A stretch of DNA of 64,000 bases from Darksidea phi (lineage: Eukaryota > Ascomycota > Dothideomycetes > Pleosporales > Lentitheciaceae). Where the stretch lies: assembly GCA_030770425.1 (NCBI GenBank), contig JASJFT010000030.1, positions 62,001 through 126,000 on the forward strand, given 5' to 3'. Of the stretch, positions 46,786-56,822 are shown piece after piece. The notes under the pieces were generated by a model. It was not told the DNA's origin, made no database searches, and saw only the letters and a list, made by a program, of their open reading frames with translations. The stretch's first letter is position 1; every line of letters starts with the position of its first letter. The position numbers and the translations under genes are program-made.

Positions 46786-47724
46786 CTATGTACGTGCCCC
46801 AAGACTTGCCAGCCATACCGGCAGCAATCCAACGAGGGTAGCTAAACCCCATGCATACGTGGCGGAACGTCGCTTATGTAGCGCAAGAGCGCTGAAAGCT
46901 CCCCAGAAGACGGTGGATCGAACGACGGATAGTACGGCACTTCCACCACCAAGAAGCGTGATAAACAAATCGCCCATGATTGTACTCCCGCCCAAGAAGA
47001 TCAAGGTAGGACGAACACCAAATGCGGTAGCCAAAGTCTTGACATTGTTCTGTTCATCTTCTTGGATATCTCGCACATCTGAAATTGACTCCCAAAGGAA
47101 GTCATAAGTGATTGTGTACATCAAGACTCGAAAGTGCTCCGCGCTTGAAGCATTCTCCGGATGAAGCATGGTTCCGCGAAGATACAACACGACTGCGGTG
47201 ACGTCCATGAGCCCGATGCATGTTGCACCAAAGAGGGATTTGAAGGGCCCGAGGAAGTACTTGAGCTTGACCGTGGATATGCTCCCGGTTTCGCGCGAGT
47301 ACACGGGGATCAGTGGCATCGCGTGTACGACGGCGAACAAGGGGACGCCGAGAAGTCGAAGAAGTGCCAAGAGACCACAATGCATTGTGCCGTAAACGAC
47401 AAGAGCAACGAAAGGGCTGGCAAAGACGACAATAGTCATGAGCCAAGTTTTCCTCGTCTGCCGGGGGAGGTCGGCGGCCTTGTCCATGACTGCATCAGAA
47501 AGTCAGCTTCGATTCTGGACGGTGTTTGACGGCGATATTGGCTTACCGTCGATCAGAACGTGAAGAGCGAAAAGTAGCACAAGTATTGGAGTATCGAGGG
47601 GCTGTTCATCTTCAAGCGTCACTCGCATCGCGCTTACTGCAGGTGGGATGTGCATCGCTCCATTGATGACGGGAAGCAGGAAGCTTGCTCCCACGATCGA
47701 CCGCGTAAGCTCTGGTTGAGACAT
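46786..47724 (-). CDS. UbiA-superfamily prenyltransferase or terpene cyclase
   Basis: Exons 47724-47547 and 47489-46786 give 293 residues, usual for the family. Both Asp-rich motifs are present: DVMDKAAD (DxxDxxxD), created only when the 57-bp intron is removed because its first Asp codon spans the junction, and DVRDIQED in the second half. About seven or eight hydrophobic helices surround them ([35 protein letters not shown]). UbiA proteins bind a prenyl diphosphate through Mg2+ in the membrane. In fungi some prenylate aromatic cores of meroterpenoids (Pyr6-type) and others are terpene cyclases (Fma-TC of fumagillin, EriG of erinacine). Which applies here is not decided by the sequence. Confidence 0.87.
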
Positions 47725-48007
47725 GCTGTTGGCCGGACGTCGACAGTGACAATAGAAGGTCTTCCGTTGTGGAGGATGACGAATTGATCCAAAGGATTTC
47801 TCCGGTAGTAGATCTGTACCTACTAATAAGCAAAAGTGATGAGCAGAACAGTAGTGCCTTCGTGTCACATGCACTAGCAAGGCCCCACTTCTGCGAGGCA
47901 GGTACAGGGTGGCGACATGAGCGGGCTATTCGCGCGAGTTGCTTACAGTCACATGACAGAAGTCTGTTAACCAAGCGCCCCACTAAAACGCGACGCGTAT
48001 CAACACC
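47725..48007. promoter_or_regulatory. Left half of the UbiA/toroid divergent promoter
   Basis: Upstream DNA of the UbiA gene. UbiA (minus) and the toroid-protein gene (plus) start 1.2 kb apart and diverge. No TATA box is clear. A MITE and an AT-rich block fill the middle of the interval. Confidence 0.4.
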
Positions 48008-48216
48008 TACCGTAAAATCTCAGCTATTTGGCCAAACGCTAGCAGGGTATATTTGAGCCTCACTCTTATCGGGTTCTATCTATTGGATCTAAGACCTACC
48101 TTATCATGCACAGCCCCCTAATACGATCCGTGCGTTATCTAGGCATGGCTAAACCCTAACGGGTGATAGACCCGATGCCTACTAGCGTTTGGCCAAATAG
48201 CTAAGATTTTACGGTA
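48008..48216. mobile_element. 209-bp MITE with 40-bp terminal inverted repeats
   Basis: The left end reads TACCGTAAAATCTCAGCTAT, going on to TTGGCCAAACGCTAGCAGG. The right end is its reverse complement with two C/T changes. The outer TA on both sides suits a TA duplication as in Tc1/mariner relatives. It is non-coding and is inserted between two divergent biosynthetic genes. It is unrelated to the foldback element at 12094. Confidence 0.87.
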
Positions 48217-48545
48217 AATTAGAGCTATCTATACTATACTCCTATAATACTTTTTTAGTATAGAAATTAATAGAAATCGTCGTCTTAATAGAGAGCTATC
48301 TATTAACGTATATAATAGTATTATTTAAAATCTAAGACTAGTATAGCTATAAAAGAGCTTATAGTTAAGTTTAATAATTATTATATATTAAACTATATAT
48401 AATGCCCTTTATAGATATAATAAAATAAATAATAATATCTTATAAAAGAAATAGAAACCTTTTATATAGGATATTACTATTATAATATATAGCTTATATC
48501 CTACTTTTCCTATCCTAGTAGTATAATATTAGTAAGTAAACGTCC
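48217..48545. repeat. AT-rich island next to the MITE
   Basis: About 320 bp of TA-rich, frame-free DNA directly abutting the MITE. RIP-like. The following 380 bp up to the toroid gene is normal and is its likely promoter. Confidence 0.65.
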
Positions 48546-48923
48546 CATAAGAGGTAGGATTTACGCTAATAGCCCGCTTATGTCACCCCCTGTAAAGACA
48601 CCGGAGAGTAACCTTATCTTACGCTTCGGCCCGGACCCAAATCCTAAAAGCCCAAGAACGACATGTAAGACCGCAGATGACAATTCCTGCGACGAGATAT
48701 TACTAATGCATAAAGACTGCAGGATCAGCTTGGCCCCACAGTCAGCAGCCACTGGTGATCCTTCGTGTTGTTTGGCAACGAAGCCCCCTACCATGGTGGC
48801 GACGGATATCAGTCAGCTTGCGGGATGTGAAGAACGTCTGTACGGCTTCTTGGTACGTATCAGGAATTTTAATTTACCATTACCACGAGCATTTGCGATC
48901 GTTTCATTCAATCAAGACCATCA

Positions 48924-50020
48924 TGTTGAATCTCGTAGACGTAGATGGTGCACTTTATAAGAGCGAAGAGTGGCTCGAGACCAACAAAAAGACATTCCTT
49001 TCTGAGACAGAAACCGGCGTCTCGTTCAAAGACAACTTCGCCGATCTGCTTGTATTGGAGCTGTCTAACAGATGGTGAATAATAATCTCCCAGTTTCAGT
49101 CGGGAGCGTTCCAATAACAGATAGATCTCAGGGACTATGTAGATCTTCGAGTACCAGAAAAACGATGGCATTACTTTGCTGGCAAGTGGTAGCCTCTGAC
49201 GACTTACCATATTGGTACTGACTTTGCGATAGTCAAGCCGGTCATTGTACCAGAAGATTACCCCGAAGACAACGACACCAATGCTGTCGCCTTTTCCATC
49301 TTGAAGCCAACCGATTCGAGAGCTAAGGTATTAATTGACGAAATCTTAGCGTGTAAGAACGCGGATGGTATCGTACAAGTAACAAGACTCCCGAGACTTT
49401 CATGATGTACTGAGCTCACAGACTATCAGGTTCACCTGGACCCAAATCGGCCAAGGATAGCCCCTGAAGTCAGTGCCAACATTCTCTCGCTCTTCTACAG
49501 CTATGGCCGCGGCCACGAAGTTCAAGAGTCTCTGAGCTACCTGCAGAAAGCAATGGCCCTGGAGGAGTACCAAGAGTCGCGATACTATTTCCTCCCAGAA
49601 CCGCTGTTCTTCTACACCTGGCGCCTCCTATGCATCGCTTCAGGTTCAGCTCTCGGAACAATCGACAATCAGCGCTTGCCCAAGGAGCTGCATACGCTAA
49701 GAGATCATTTGATCAGACGTGTGAGTGCGCGTATAGGTACTGCAAAGGACAATGCGTTGTGTCCTGCAGTACGTATTTTGATCTGTCACTCGCTGGGAAT
49801 TAAGAACGACGTTGATGTCCAGGTTTTGCTGGACTTACAAGAGGACGATGGCAGCTTCGGGAAGGCCTGGTACGTTAGGTACGGCTCAAATGGGATCAGG
49901 ATATCTCATCGAGCTTTCGCTGTCGTGGTTGCTATCGTGGCTCTACGGAGATTTAAACAGCACATGGTCGGGACGAAAACGGCAGTAGTGAATGGGGTCA
50001 ATGGCACAACGGCTCACTGA
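48924..50020 (+). CDS. Alpha/alpha-toroid terpene-cyclase-like protein (possible frameshift)
   Basis: The ATG at 48924 opens [17 protein letters not shown], vaguely like HAD motif I. An unclear intron (about 49047-49120) leads to [16 protein letters not shown]; then [14 protein letters not shown] lies one base out of frame near 49195. From there a clean frame with one intron (49379-49429) reads [27 protein letters not shown] and [12 protein letters not shown], then [17 protein letters not shown], ending at 50020. QEDDGSFG resembles the QW motif of squalene/terpene cyclases, and the helical pattern suits an alpha-toroid (class II terpene cyclase-like) domain. No DxDD or DxDTT acid motif is visible. 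It may be an active unusual cyclase, a partner protein, or a freshly broken gene. Confidence 0.6.
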
Positions 50021-50104
50021 ATGTATATACGGCGGTAAAGACATTGGGATGACGAATCAATCATTGATCTACCTCATCAATCTGTGTCCATCTTCTTCGT
50101 ATCT

Positions 50105-51010
50105 CTACTCTATCCAGCGAAGGAACATATCTCTTGAGAGTTCTTCTGAGTACCCAGCATAGCTCGCCTCCCCTTTCATATACGTCTTCGAGTCGCCAGC
50201 ACCATACGACCAAGAAAGGATGTGTATCTTCCGAGGGTCACGTGAAGGGTGCTCGGAGAAAAACCTCCTCATACGCTCATTTTTGAGCGAAGGAAAGTTT
50301 TCGGCATTCTTGACAGGCGCGTAGAACGCTACTCGGGGGATATGGCCCGTTTCAGGAACGATTGTGACGCCAAAGGTTTGCATCGGGTGCGTATTATCGC
50401 TAATGATTTGAACATCTGCTTCAGATAGAGGCGTTGATCCAGCCAAAGCGACGTATCTCGCAGCTCGTTCGGCAGTCAAGCCTCCCGGAAGCAAGAAGTA
50501 GACGTTCATACTCCGATTAGCGTAGTCAACCGCCGCAAAGTTCACGTGTTCGAGACCCGCAGCCTGGAGGTCGGGAAGTCGGGCAGCCACGGGGGCTGGC
50601 AAGCCATGTTTACACAGGATCTCCTGGATGGGTTGCAGGCGACGGAAGTAGATCCAGTTCTTTGCTATTCCTCGGCTAGGGTCAAAGTCGCACCATTGCT
50701 CTGCGTCCTCCTGTGAACTCCATGACCTAACCAGCTTCGCGAGTTCGTCGTCGATACCAATCCAACCGGCACTGGCTAAGATTGCTGTAGTATCGATCCG
50801 TTTGCCATGGAAAGCGAGGCGAAAATTGACCACATCCGCAGGTTTGCTCGTGCAGCGTAGCCAGACATATGAATCATCAAGGTACTCGTCAAAAGCTTCT
50901 AGGATCTGCTCTGTCACCTTGCTTGAGTACGGCGCATCGAGCGAGTGGCAGAGCGTGGAGAGCTCGGACTGAAAGGTGGAGCGGTCGAATTTTTCGGCGG
51001 TGGCGGCCAT
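50105..51010 (-). CDS. ABBA prenyltransferase, NphB/CloQ (Orf2) type
   Basis: A single exon of 301 codons, the typical size of this family (about 300). Matching segments are VWLRCTSKPADVVNFRLAF near residue 50, WCDFDPSRGIAKNWIYFRR, HVNFAAVDYANRSMNVYFLL, FGVTIVPETGHIPRVAFYAP and the C-terminal HILSWSYGAG. These are the beta-strands lining the barrel of the CloQ/NphB enzymes, which move a prenyl group onto an aromatic substrate without a DDxxD motif and often without Mg2+. Fungal members (PtfAt, PtfBf, PtfSs) prenylate 2,7-dihydroxynaphthalene. It is not the larger DMATS-type (about 430 aa). It ends 84 bp from the convergent toroid gene. The aromatic acceptor here is unknown. Confidence 0.88.
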   Translation of the reverse strand: MAATAEKFDRSTFQSELSTLCHSLDAPYSSKVTEQILEAFDEYLDDSYVWLRCTSKPADVVNFRLAFHGKRIDTTAILASAGWIGIDDELAKLVRSWSSQEDAEQWCDFDPSRGIAKNWIYFRRLQPIQEILCKHGLPAPVAARLPDLQAAGLEHVNFAAVDYANRSMNVYFLLPGGLTAERAARYVALAGSTPLSEADVQIISDNTHPMQTFGVTIVPETGHIPRVAFYAPVKNAENFPSLKNERMRRFFSEHPSRDPRKIHILSWSYGAGDSKTYMKGEASYAGYSEELSRDMFLRWIE

Positions 51011-52343
51011 ATCGGGGCGTCTGGTATTTCAGAAGATGTTGTAGAATAGATCACGACAGTTGAAACAACGTGTTTGTAGAGATATCGAGAGGACTTAGTG
51101 CACGATTGAGAAGGTCAGGGTTCAAACGCACCCAGACCCAACCTACCTCTTTCTCACGCTTATCTTAGCATCTCAGCTACATATGCGGGGTTGAATCCTT
51201 CAGTTGGTTTTCGTTCAAGTTTCAAAAGCTAAAACCGCGCCAAACCAATTCCTACTTGTGGTGCGTCGTTAGCAACTCGTCATCGGCAGGGGTTAGGCGT
51301 CACCACAGTAAAGGTTATGCGTCACCACAACAAGGCGCGAAGTGGGTCCCTAAGCCATGCATTAGCCTACACCTAAATTAGGCTGGGGGCCGATAATCTG
51401 ACGGCTTTTATAATACGGTGCGTAAAGAAGGGGTCTATTCCCCTCTTCCCTCCTCTTATAAGGTTAGAGTATAAATACTCTCTACTCTTTAAATATTTAA
51501 TAGAGTAAATAAGCTATTATATAATAAAAAGTAATAATATTATTAATATTTTTCTTTACTTTTATAATTTTTTTTTTCTATTTTATATATAGAGAAAGTA
51601 TATAAAATAATTTTATTTTTTAATATATTTATATCTTATTTTCTACTTATATAATTTTTTATTATTATAAAGTATAAAAAATCTTTTAAAAAAATTTAAG
51701 TCTTTTCTCTCTTTTATATATATATTATTTATTTATAGTATATTAGTTAACTAAATTTACTCTATTTAGTAGAAATTTTAGTAAGAAGTATTTATACTTT
51801 TATTAGAAAGAGGAAATATTTTAGCCTTCTTCTTTATATATTAGATAAATAAATTATAAAATTATACGCTAATAATTTAGAATTAAAAATTAATAACGTA
51901 GCTTTAGAGGTAATAGAGAGGTTAAGCTTTACCTAAATAGGAAGTAATAGAATCTCTAGAGGTCGATTTTATTTCGCTTTTTGAGCGAGTTGGAGGCTAA
52001 TTGCTTGTGGATTTCAAATCAAGTAGAGCCTGAAAAAGCGGTGAAGAATAGCGGTGAAGAATCCTGCATACCCTTGCGTACCCTTTCTTTTATGAATTAT
52101 TGAGTGATCGTCGCAGGAATGGTCACCTGCGGAAACGCCCGGTCAACGAGTCACTTGACAGGCTTGGCACGCGCCTTCATGGATGTACTCTACCGGACGG
52201 AGTACCTTGCATCCGCTAAGCAAACTAATGTAGCCGGACAACTCCCGCTCGTTTAGACCCTACGCCCTTCTGAAATGGGCATACCATCATAGATCTACGC
52301 CACTACTTCATCAATTGACTTGTGTCTGTTTTCAAGTGTAACA
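51011..52343. other. Divergent promoter region of ABBA PT and FkbM genes, with AT-rich insert
   Basis: The two genes start 1.33 kb apart and point away from each other. 51390-51960 is an AT-rich, RIP-like block with T and TA runs. Near 51295-51330 the string GCGTCACCACA occurs twice, 25 bp apart. No core promoter element is certain. Confidence 0.6.
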
Positions 52344-53114
52344 ATGGGGAAGCAGTTAGTAGAGTTTGCACCCGGCTTCTCAGCGTACGCCGGAGGCGTC
52401 GAGGAAACGCGTTTCTTTTACCGGGAGATATTCCAGGACCATGCCTACGATGTTGCTGAACTTCCCGAAAATGCCTTCATCATTGACGCGGGCGCGAATG
52501 TCGGCATGTTTACACTCTACATGAAGAAGAAATATCCCTCCTCGACGATCCTAGCATTCGAGCCAGCCCCAGAGACCTTCAAGATGCTGAGCGAAAATGT
52601 CAAGCTCCACAAACTCGAAGGTGTGGAATTGCACGAGTGTGCATTGGGGGCGGAAGACACTACTCAAAAATTTACCTTCTATCCGACTGTTCCAGGAAAT
52701 TCAACGCTCGTACCTGAGGAGAAAGAGATAGTGAGAGAGGTCTTCCGCGAACTGAGCGACGACTGGGCCGACTCAGCAGAGAGGATGTACTCTACCTTAC
52801 AGGAGATGCCTGTACGCGTTCGTCCTTTGTCACACTTTCTTAATGGGCGCAAAGATCTTAAGAACATCGATATGCTCAAGGTCGACGTGGAAGGTGTCGA
52901 GCTGGAGACTCTACGTGCTCTTGAAGAAGTCCACTGGGCTCTGGTTTCCAACGTGGTGGTGGAAATCTGCGATCTACGCGAGGGACGACTGGATGCTTTA
53001 GAAAGTCTGTTGAGATCTAAAGGCTTCCGCCTAAGGACAGAAAGTCCGCCGTGGTCACCAAGCGAAGGGAAGATGTTTATGGTCATTGGTCACCGCGATG
53101 TAATTGCTGGTTAG
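52344..53114 (+). CDS. FkbM-family SAM-dependent methyltransferase
   Basis: Single exon of 256 codons. ATG 52344 is preferred over the TTG-opened upstream codons because the family starts here. SAM-binding motif I is IIDAGANVGMFTLYM, the acidic strand 2 is ILAFEPAPETF, and the later FkbM block is MLKVDVEGVELETLRAL with VVVEICD. FkbM-type enzymes O-methylate hydroxyls of natural products; one acts in the fumagillin pathway. No signal peptide. Likely O-methylation of the cluster product, by context. Intact. Confidence 0.9.
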   Translation: MGKQLVEFAPGFSAYAGGVEETRFFYREIFQDHAYDVAELPENAFIIDAGANVGMFTLYMKKKYPSSTILAFEPAPETFKMLSENVKLHKLEGVELHECALGAEDTTQKFTFYPTVPGNSTLVPEEKEIVREVFRELSDDWADSAERMYSTLQEMPVRVRPLSHFLNGRKDLKNIDMLKVDVEGVELETLRALEEVHWALVSNVVVEICDLREGRLDALESLLRSKGFRLRTESPPWSPSEGKMFMVIGHRDVIAG

Positions 53115-53806
53115 GTCCAACTACAAAGGTTTCGAAATGATCCCCTGGCATTGATAGCGATAGCTCAATGGCATTCTATATGGCTTTCACGAACAAACTC
53201 CCTCTTGCAACTATCGGTCTAGCCGCGCATATTCCAACTTCAAACAGCTACCCCAGAGATCAGTAACATGCCAACGGCTCATCTATCATGCAATTTGTAG
53301 AAGTAAAAGACGTGGGTGTGCAATTCGTAGTTGGATGTTGGCATTCGCTTCGGCCATGTGCGTGCAAGAACCGCTGTATCCAGGTCCAGCTGTTCACTGT
53401 GCATGTTGTACTTGAATTAGTCCTTCAAGCGTTATTTATCACGAATAAAGGCGAGCCAGGTAGTTCGCGCTGCGGAGAAAGGAAGGGGGAATTGACACAC
53501 CGACTCTGAAAGCACCAGTGAAGAGGAAGTGAAGTAGGTCAGGCCCTGGTAGACCATGGCACGCGTGTATGATTTGCGCCGAAGTGTTACTTATAGCTGT
53601 ATTCCTGATATATTGCTGGCTAAATATGCTTTTGGACGTCGGGGGCCGATGGAAAGCCAGTCTGGTTGACAAGATGGACCAACATATATCTATGGCATAC
53701 ATGCTTGCTACGCATCATCGATCCAAGCAACCTCGTTCACGGATATGGTAGATAACTTCCTCGCCTACCTCGTATGCCTAGGCCTCGAGATACGTAGCTT
53801 TTTTTT
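53115..53806. other. Intergenic, nothing recognised
   Basis: No feature supported between the convergent FkbM and P450-C genes. Several short frames carry no motif. Confidence 0.3.
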
Positions 53807-55600
53807 CTAGAGCTGTGAGGCTGTATACTTTCGGCGGCGTATTAGGATCTTCTTGCTATAGGCTGGTCCTATACCGTCGGCCGATACTAGGTTCGCGGGG
53901 CGGCCCTCCCCATCGAGCAGCTTCATTTCGTAGTTCAGCAGCAGATACGACAAGATAACCTTTATCTCGTTGTTGAGGAAGAAGCGGCCCGGGCATGCGT
54001 GGGGACCATGCCCGAAGGCAATCAGGTCGTGCTGGCCAATGCCGGTCTCGATAAAGGTATACTTGCCGCCAACGCTGTTGTCGCCGCGCAGCTTGAGGAA
54101 GCGGTTGCCGTCGAACTCTTCTGGGTTGCCCCAGCGCTCCGGGTCCATGGCCATGAAGTATGCAGGAACGGCGAAGTAGCAGCCCTTAGGTAGCACCGTG
54201 CCATCGTGCAGAGTGATATCCTGCATGACCTTACGCTCGAACGTCAGTAGGCCCAGCGGGTGGTAGCGCTGCGACTCCTTCATGAAGCTGTCTAGCTTGC
54301 GTAGCTTAGGCATGCTGGACTTCTTCAAGTAGCTCTCATTCTCGTTCGATAACACCTCCGTTATTTCGTCGCGGATAGGACCAATGTACTCCGGCCGCGC
54401 CAGCAGGTCGAAGATAATGTGCGTAGTCAGCATAGTGGTGTTGTGTATAGCCGCCGTCGACACCACCAGCTGCGTGTGCGCGTGGACCGTCAAATCGTTC
54501 TTCTTCTCCGGAGGCACGCTGTTAATGTGCCATGTCGTCAAATTGCTAGGCGCCTTGCCCTCGGCGATGAGTCGCAGCCGCTCGGGCACGATGCTTGCCA
54601 GGATCTTCTCCATCTGGTCTAGCGAGCGCTTAATGCCTCGCACTTCCTCCACCCAGTACTGGGCCAGCGGACGCAGCCAGGCCGGATAGCGTGAGATGGC
54701 CTCAATCGCCTTGAAGGCGACGAAAGTGAAGTCAATGATTGACTGGAGGTAGTCAGGGTTGCGGTTGAGTTCAGGGCCGGCGAAGACGCGGCCAGAGACG
54801 AGAGCGACAGCGCGCGTGAGGACATTGCCGAGAGCAATCTCCCTCCAGTCTGGATGTAGTAGCGATGTTGGTCAGCGAACTGAGTTTCTCTCGAGTTTTG
54901 CGTATACGGCACTCTATCTGCCTGTGAGTGCACGTTTAACTTACCATCGCATTCGCCAAGGCTGCTGTTGAAGGCGTACTCGGTCTCCTCGGAGATCTCC
55001 TTCATCAGGCTGCCGATATTTCGCGTCAGGTCGTGCTTGACGCAGTGGAGCAGGTGCTTAGGGTCGTGCCCAATAGATGTTGGGGTCAAGCGCGTGTATT
55101 GTGTAAAGAATCGCTAGCGGGTGTGTCAATTCGGCTCTGCAATCCCATGGCAGCCCAAGCTTGGTTCCATAGATAGCGCGCTCTGCCTTACATCCGTGTT
55201 CTTTGCCTCAAGGGAGACGAACTCCTCCGGGAGGTAGCATAGCTCGCTGATGAAGCGTTCAGGCAGGACCACGATCGTGCCGTGCCGCGCCTTCAGCTGC
55301 CAGAGCTGGCCGCGGTACTGTAGAAGATGGTCAGCCAAGGACTGATCATCATCTCAATTGATGCGTGTGCCAGCTTCCGACCTTCTCGCAGTTGATCGAA
55401 AGCGCATCTTGCAAACCACCGAGCTCGACCTGCCCTTTCTTGACTTGGGAGATGTCAACGAGCGGCACATCAACAAGTATCGGGGGGGCGTGTTCGCGGG
55501 GCAGTGCGAGGAAGTACGCGACCACCAGTGCCAGCGCGCTCACGAGGATGGCACTCAGCGTCTGGTGCTGCACCGCGTATGCGTGAAGTTGGTCTAGCAT
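53807..55600 (-). CDS. Cytochrome P450, CYP503-like (P450-C)
   Basis: Exons 55600-55382, 55317-55192, 55113-54945 and 54849-53807 give 518 residues. The ATG at 55600 is chosen because it directly precedes the anchor helix (LSAILVSALALVVAYFLAL). Motifs: RNIGSLMKEISEETEYAF, SGRVFAGPELNRNPDYLQ, I-helix VVSTAAIHNTTML, K-helix ESQR, FDGNRFLKLRG and heme loop FGHGPHACPGRFF. As with P450-B this is the gibberellin-type CYP503 pattern with AAIH in the I-helix. The pair differs clearly in length, introns and sequence, so it is not a recent duplicate. Probably a membrane-bound terpenoid oxidase of the same pathway. Intact. Confidence 0.93.
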
Positions 55601-55689
55601 GATTGCTGTTGCTGTGTAATAGCTCAAATATAGAGTGTGGATCAAGATTGTGTGTACTATCTAGGAGACTGCCTGCTATAAGTACCCGG

Positions 55690-56357
55690 GCTCAGTACTA
55701 AGATCCTAGCAAACCTATCCTATCGCTACTACTATTATATCTACTATCTTTAGAAATAGTTTATATCTTTATAAATAACTTATAGTATAGATAATCTAGT
55801 AAATATATTTATATTAATAATTTAATCTTTATAATAATATTTATCTACTAAGTAAAAACTTATTATATAATTATATAAGCTTATAAGTATTAATTTTAAG
55901 TAATTTTAAAGTAAGTATTTAAATTAGTATTTAAGATTATAAAAAGTAAAATTTAAACTATAAAAAAATAAGTATTATAGTATATAGGTTTATCGAAGAT
56001 AGAATAATAGAGCTTATAACTTATAGTTAAAGAGATAAAAGAAAGAGTTAATAGAAAAGATAACTAAATAATTAATTAAATTAAATTATTTCTTCTATCT
56101 ACTATATAATAGAATAGATAATAAGTTTTAGTAAAAATACTTTTAGATAATCTTCTCTTAAGCTCTAGCTTAATATTTTTCCGCTTATCTAAGTCTTTAA
56201 TACTCGATTAGACCTCTTTTATAACTACTATACTATAATAAAATAGTATATTAAAATATTATAATTTATTATAATAGTTTAGTACTAGTTATAAAGATTA
56301 GAGCTAAGTAAAAGAGCTATTTTTAAAGCTTAATAACTAACTCTATACTAGTCCTAT
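55690..56357. repeat. AT-rich RIP-like sequence flanking the retrotransposon
   Basis: TA-rich, stop-filled sequence between the last cluster gene and the first LTR. It probably belongs to an older degraded repeat. No partner identified. Confidence 0.65.
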
Positions 56358-56822
56358 TATTACGAACCAAATATATACTATAAAATAGTAATAAGAAGAG
56401 CTATCTAAGATTAAACCTATTACTAGCTTTAATATAGAATACGACGATTATAACTATAGTATAAATAATAATTAGTATAAATAGCTTTACTAAAAAGTTA
56501 TATAATAGATTTATATCTTAATAAGAATAGATCTAAAGATTATATAATAGCTTAGTAAATCTATTAGAATAGAGCTACGAAGTTATAGCTTAGTAGATCT
56601 ATAGAAATAAAGTTATAGATCTAAGAAAACTAAATTAATATATAATAACTATAAATTTTCTAGATAAGTCTTATTTCTATATAGTTAATTTAAATCTAGA
56701 TTAATCCTTACCTATTAACGTAATTAAACTATTATCTATTTATTCTAACTTCTTCTTTTCTATCTTAAGTATAAATCCTAAATAAGACTAAATAATCTAT
56801 TAGGTCTAGACCTCGTTTAATA
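56358..56822 (+). repeat. 5' LTR of Gypsy element 1
   Basis: 465 bp that match, after reverse-complementing, the repeat at 63005-63453. The matched start is TATTACGAACCAAAT and the matched end is CCTCGTTTAATA. The expected TG...CA ends have become TA...TA, as RIP would do. Confidence 0.82.

Noticed and set aside
48924..49075. HAD phosphatase domain at the start of the toroid gene
   Set aside because: Only a VDVDG stretch resembles HAD motif I; motifs II-IV are not visible in this short exon.
50105..51010. DMATS-type indole prenyltransferase
   Set aside because: The protein is too short (301 aa against about 430) and its strand motifs are those of the NphB/CloQ group.
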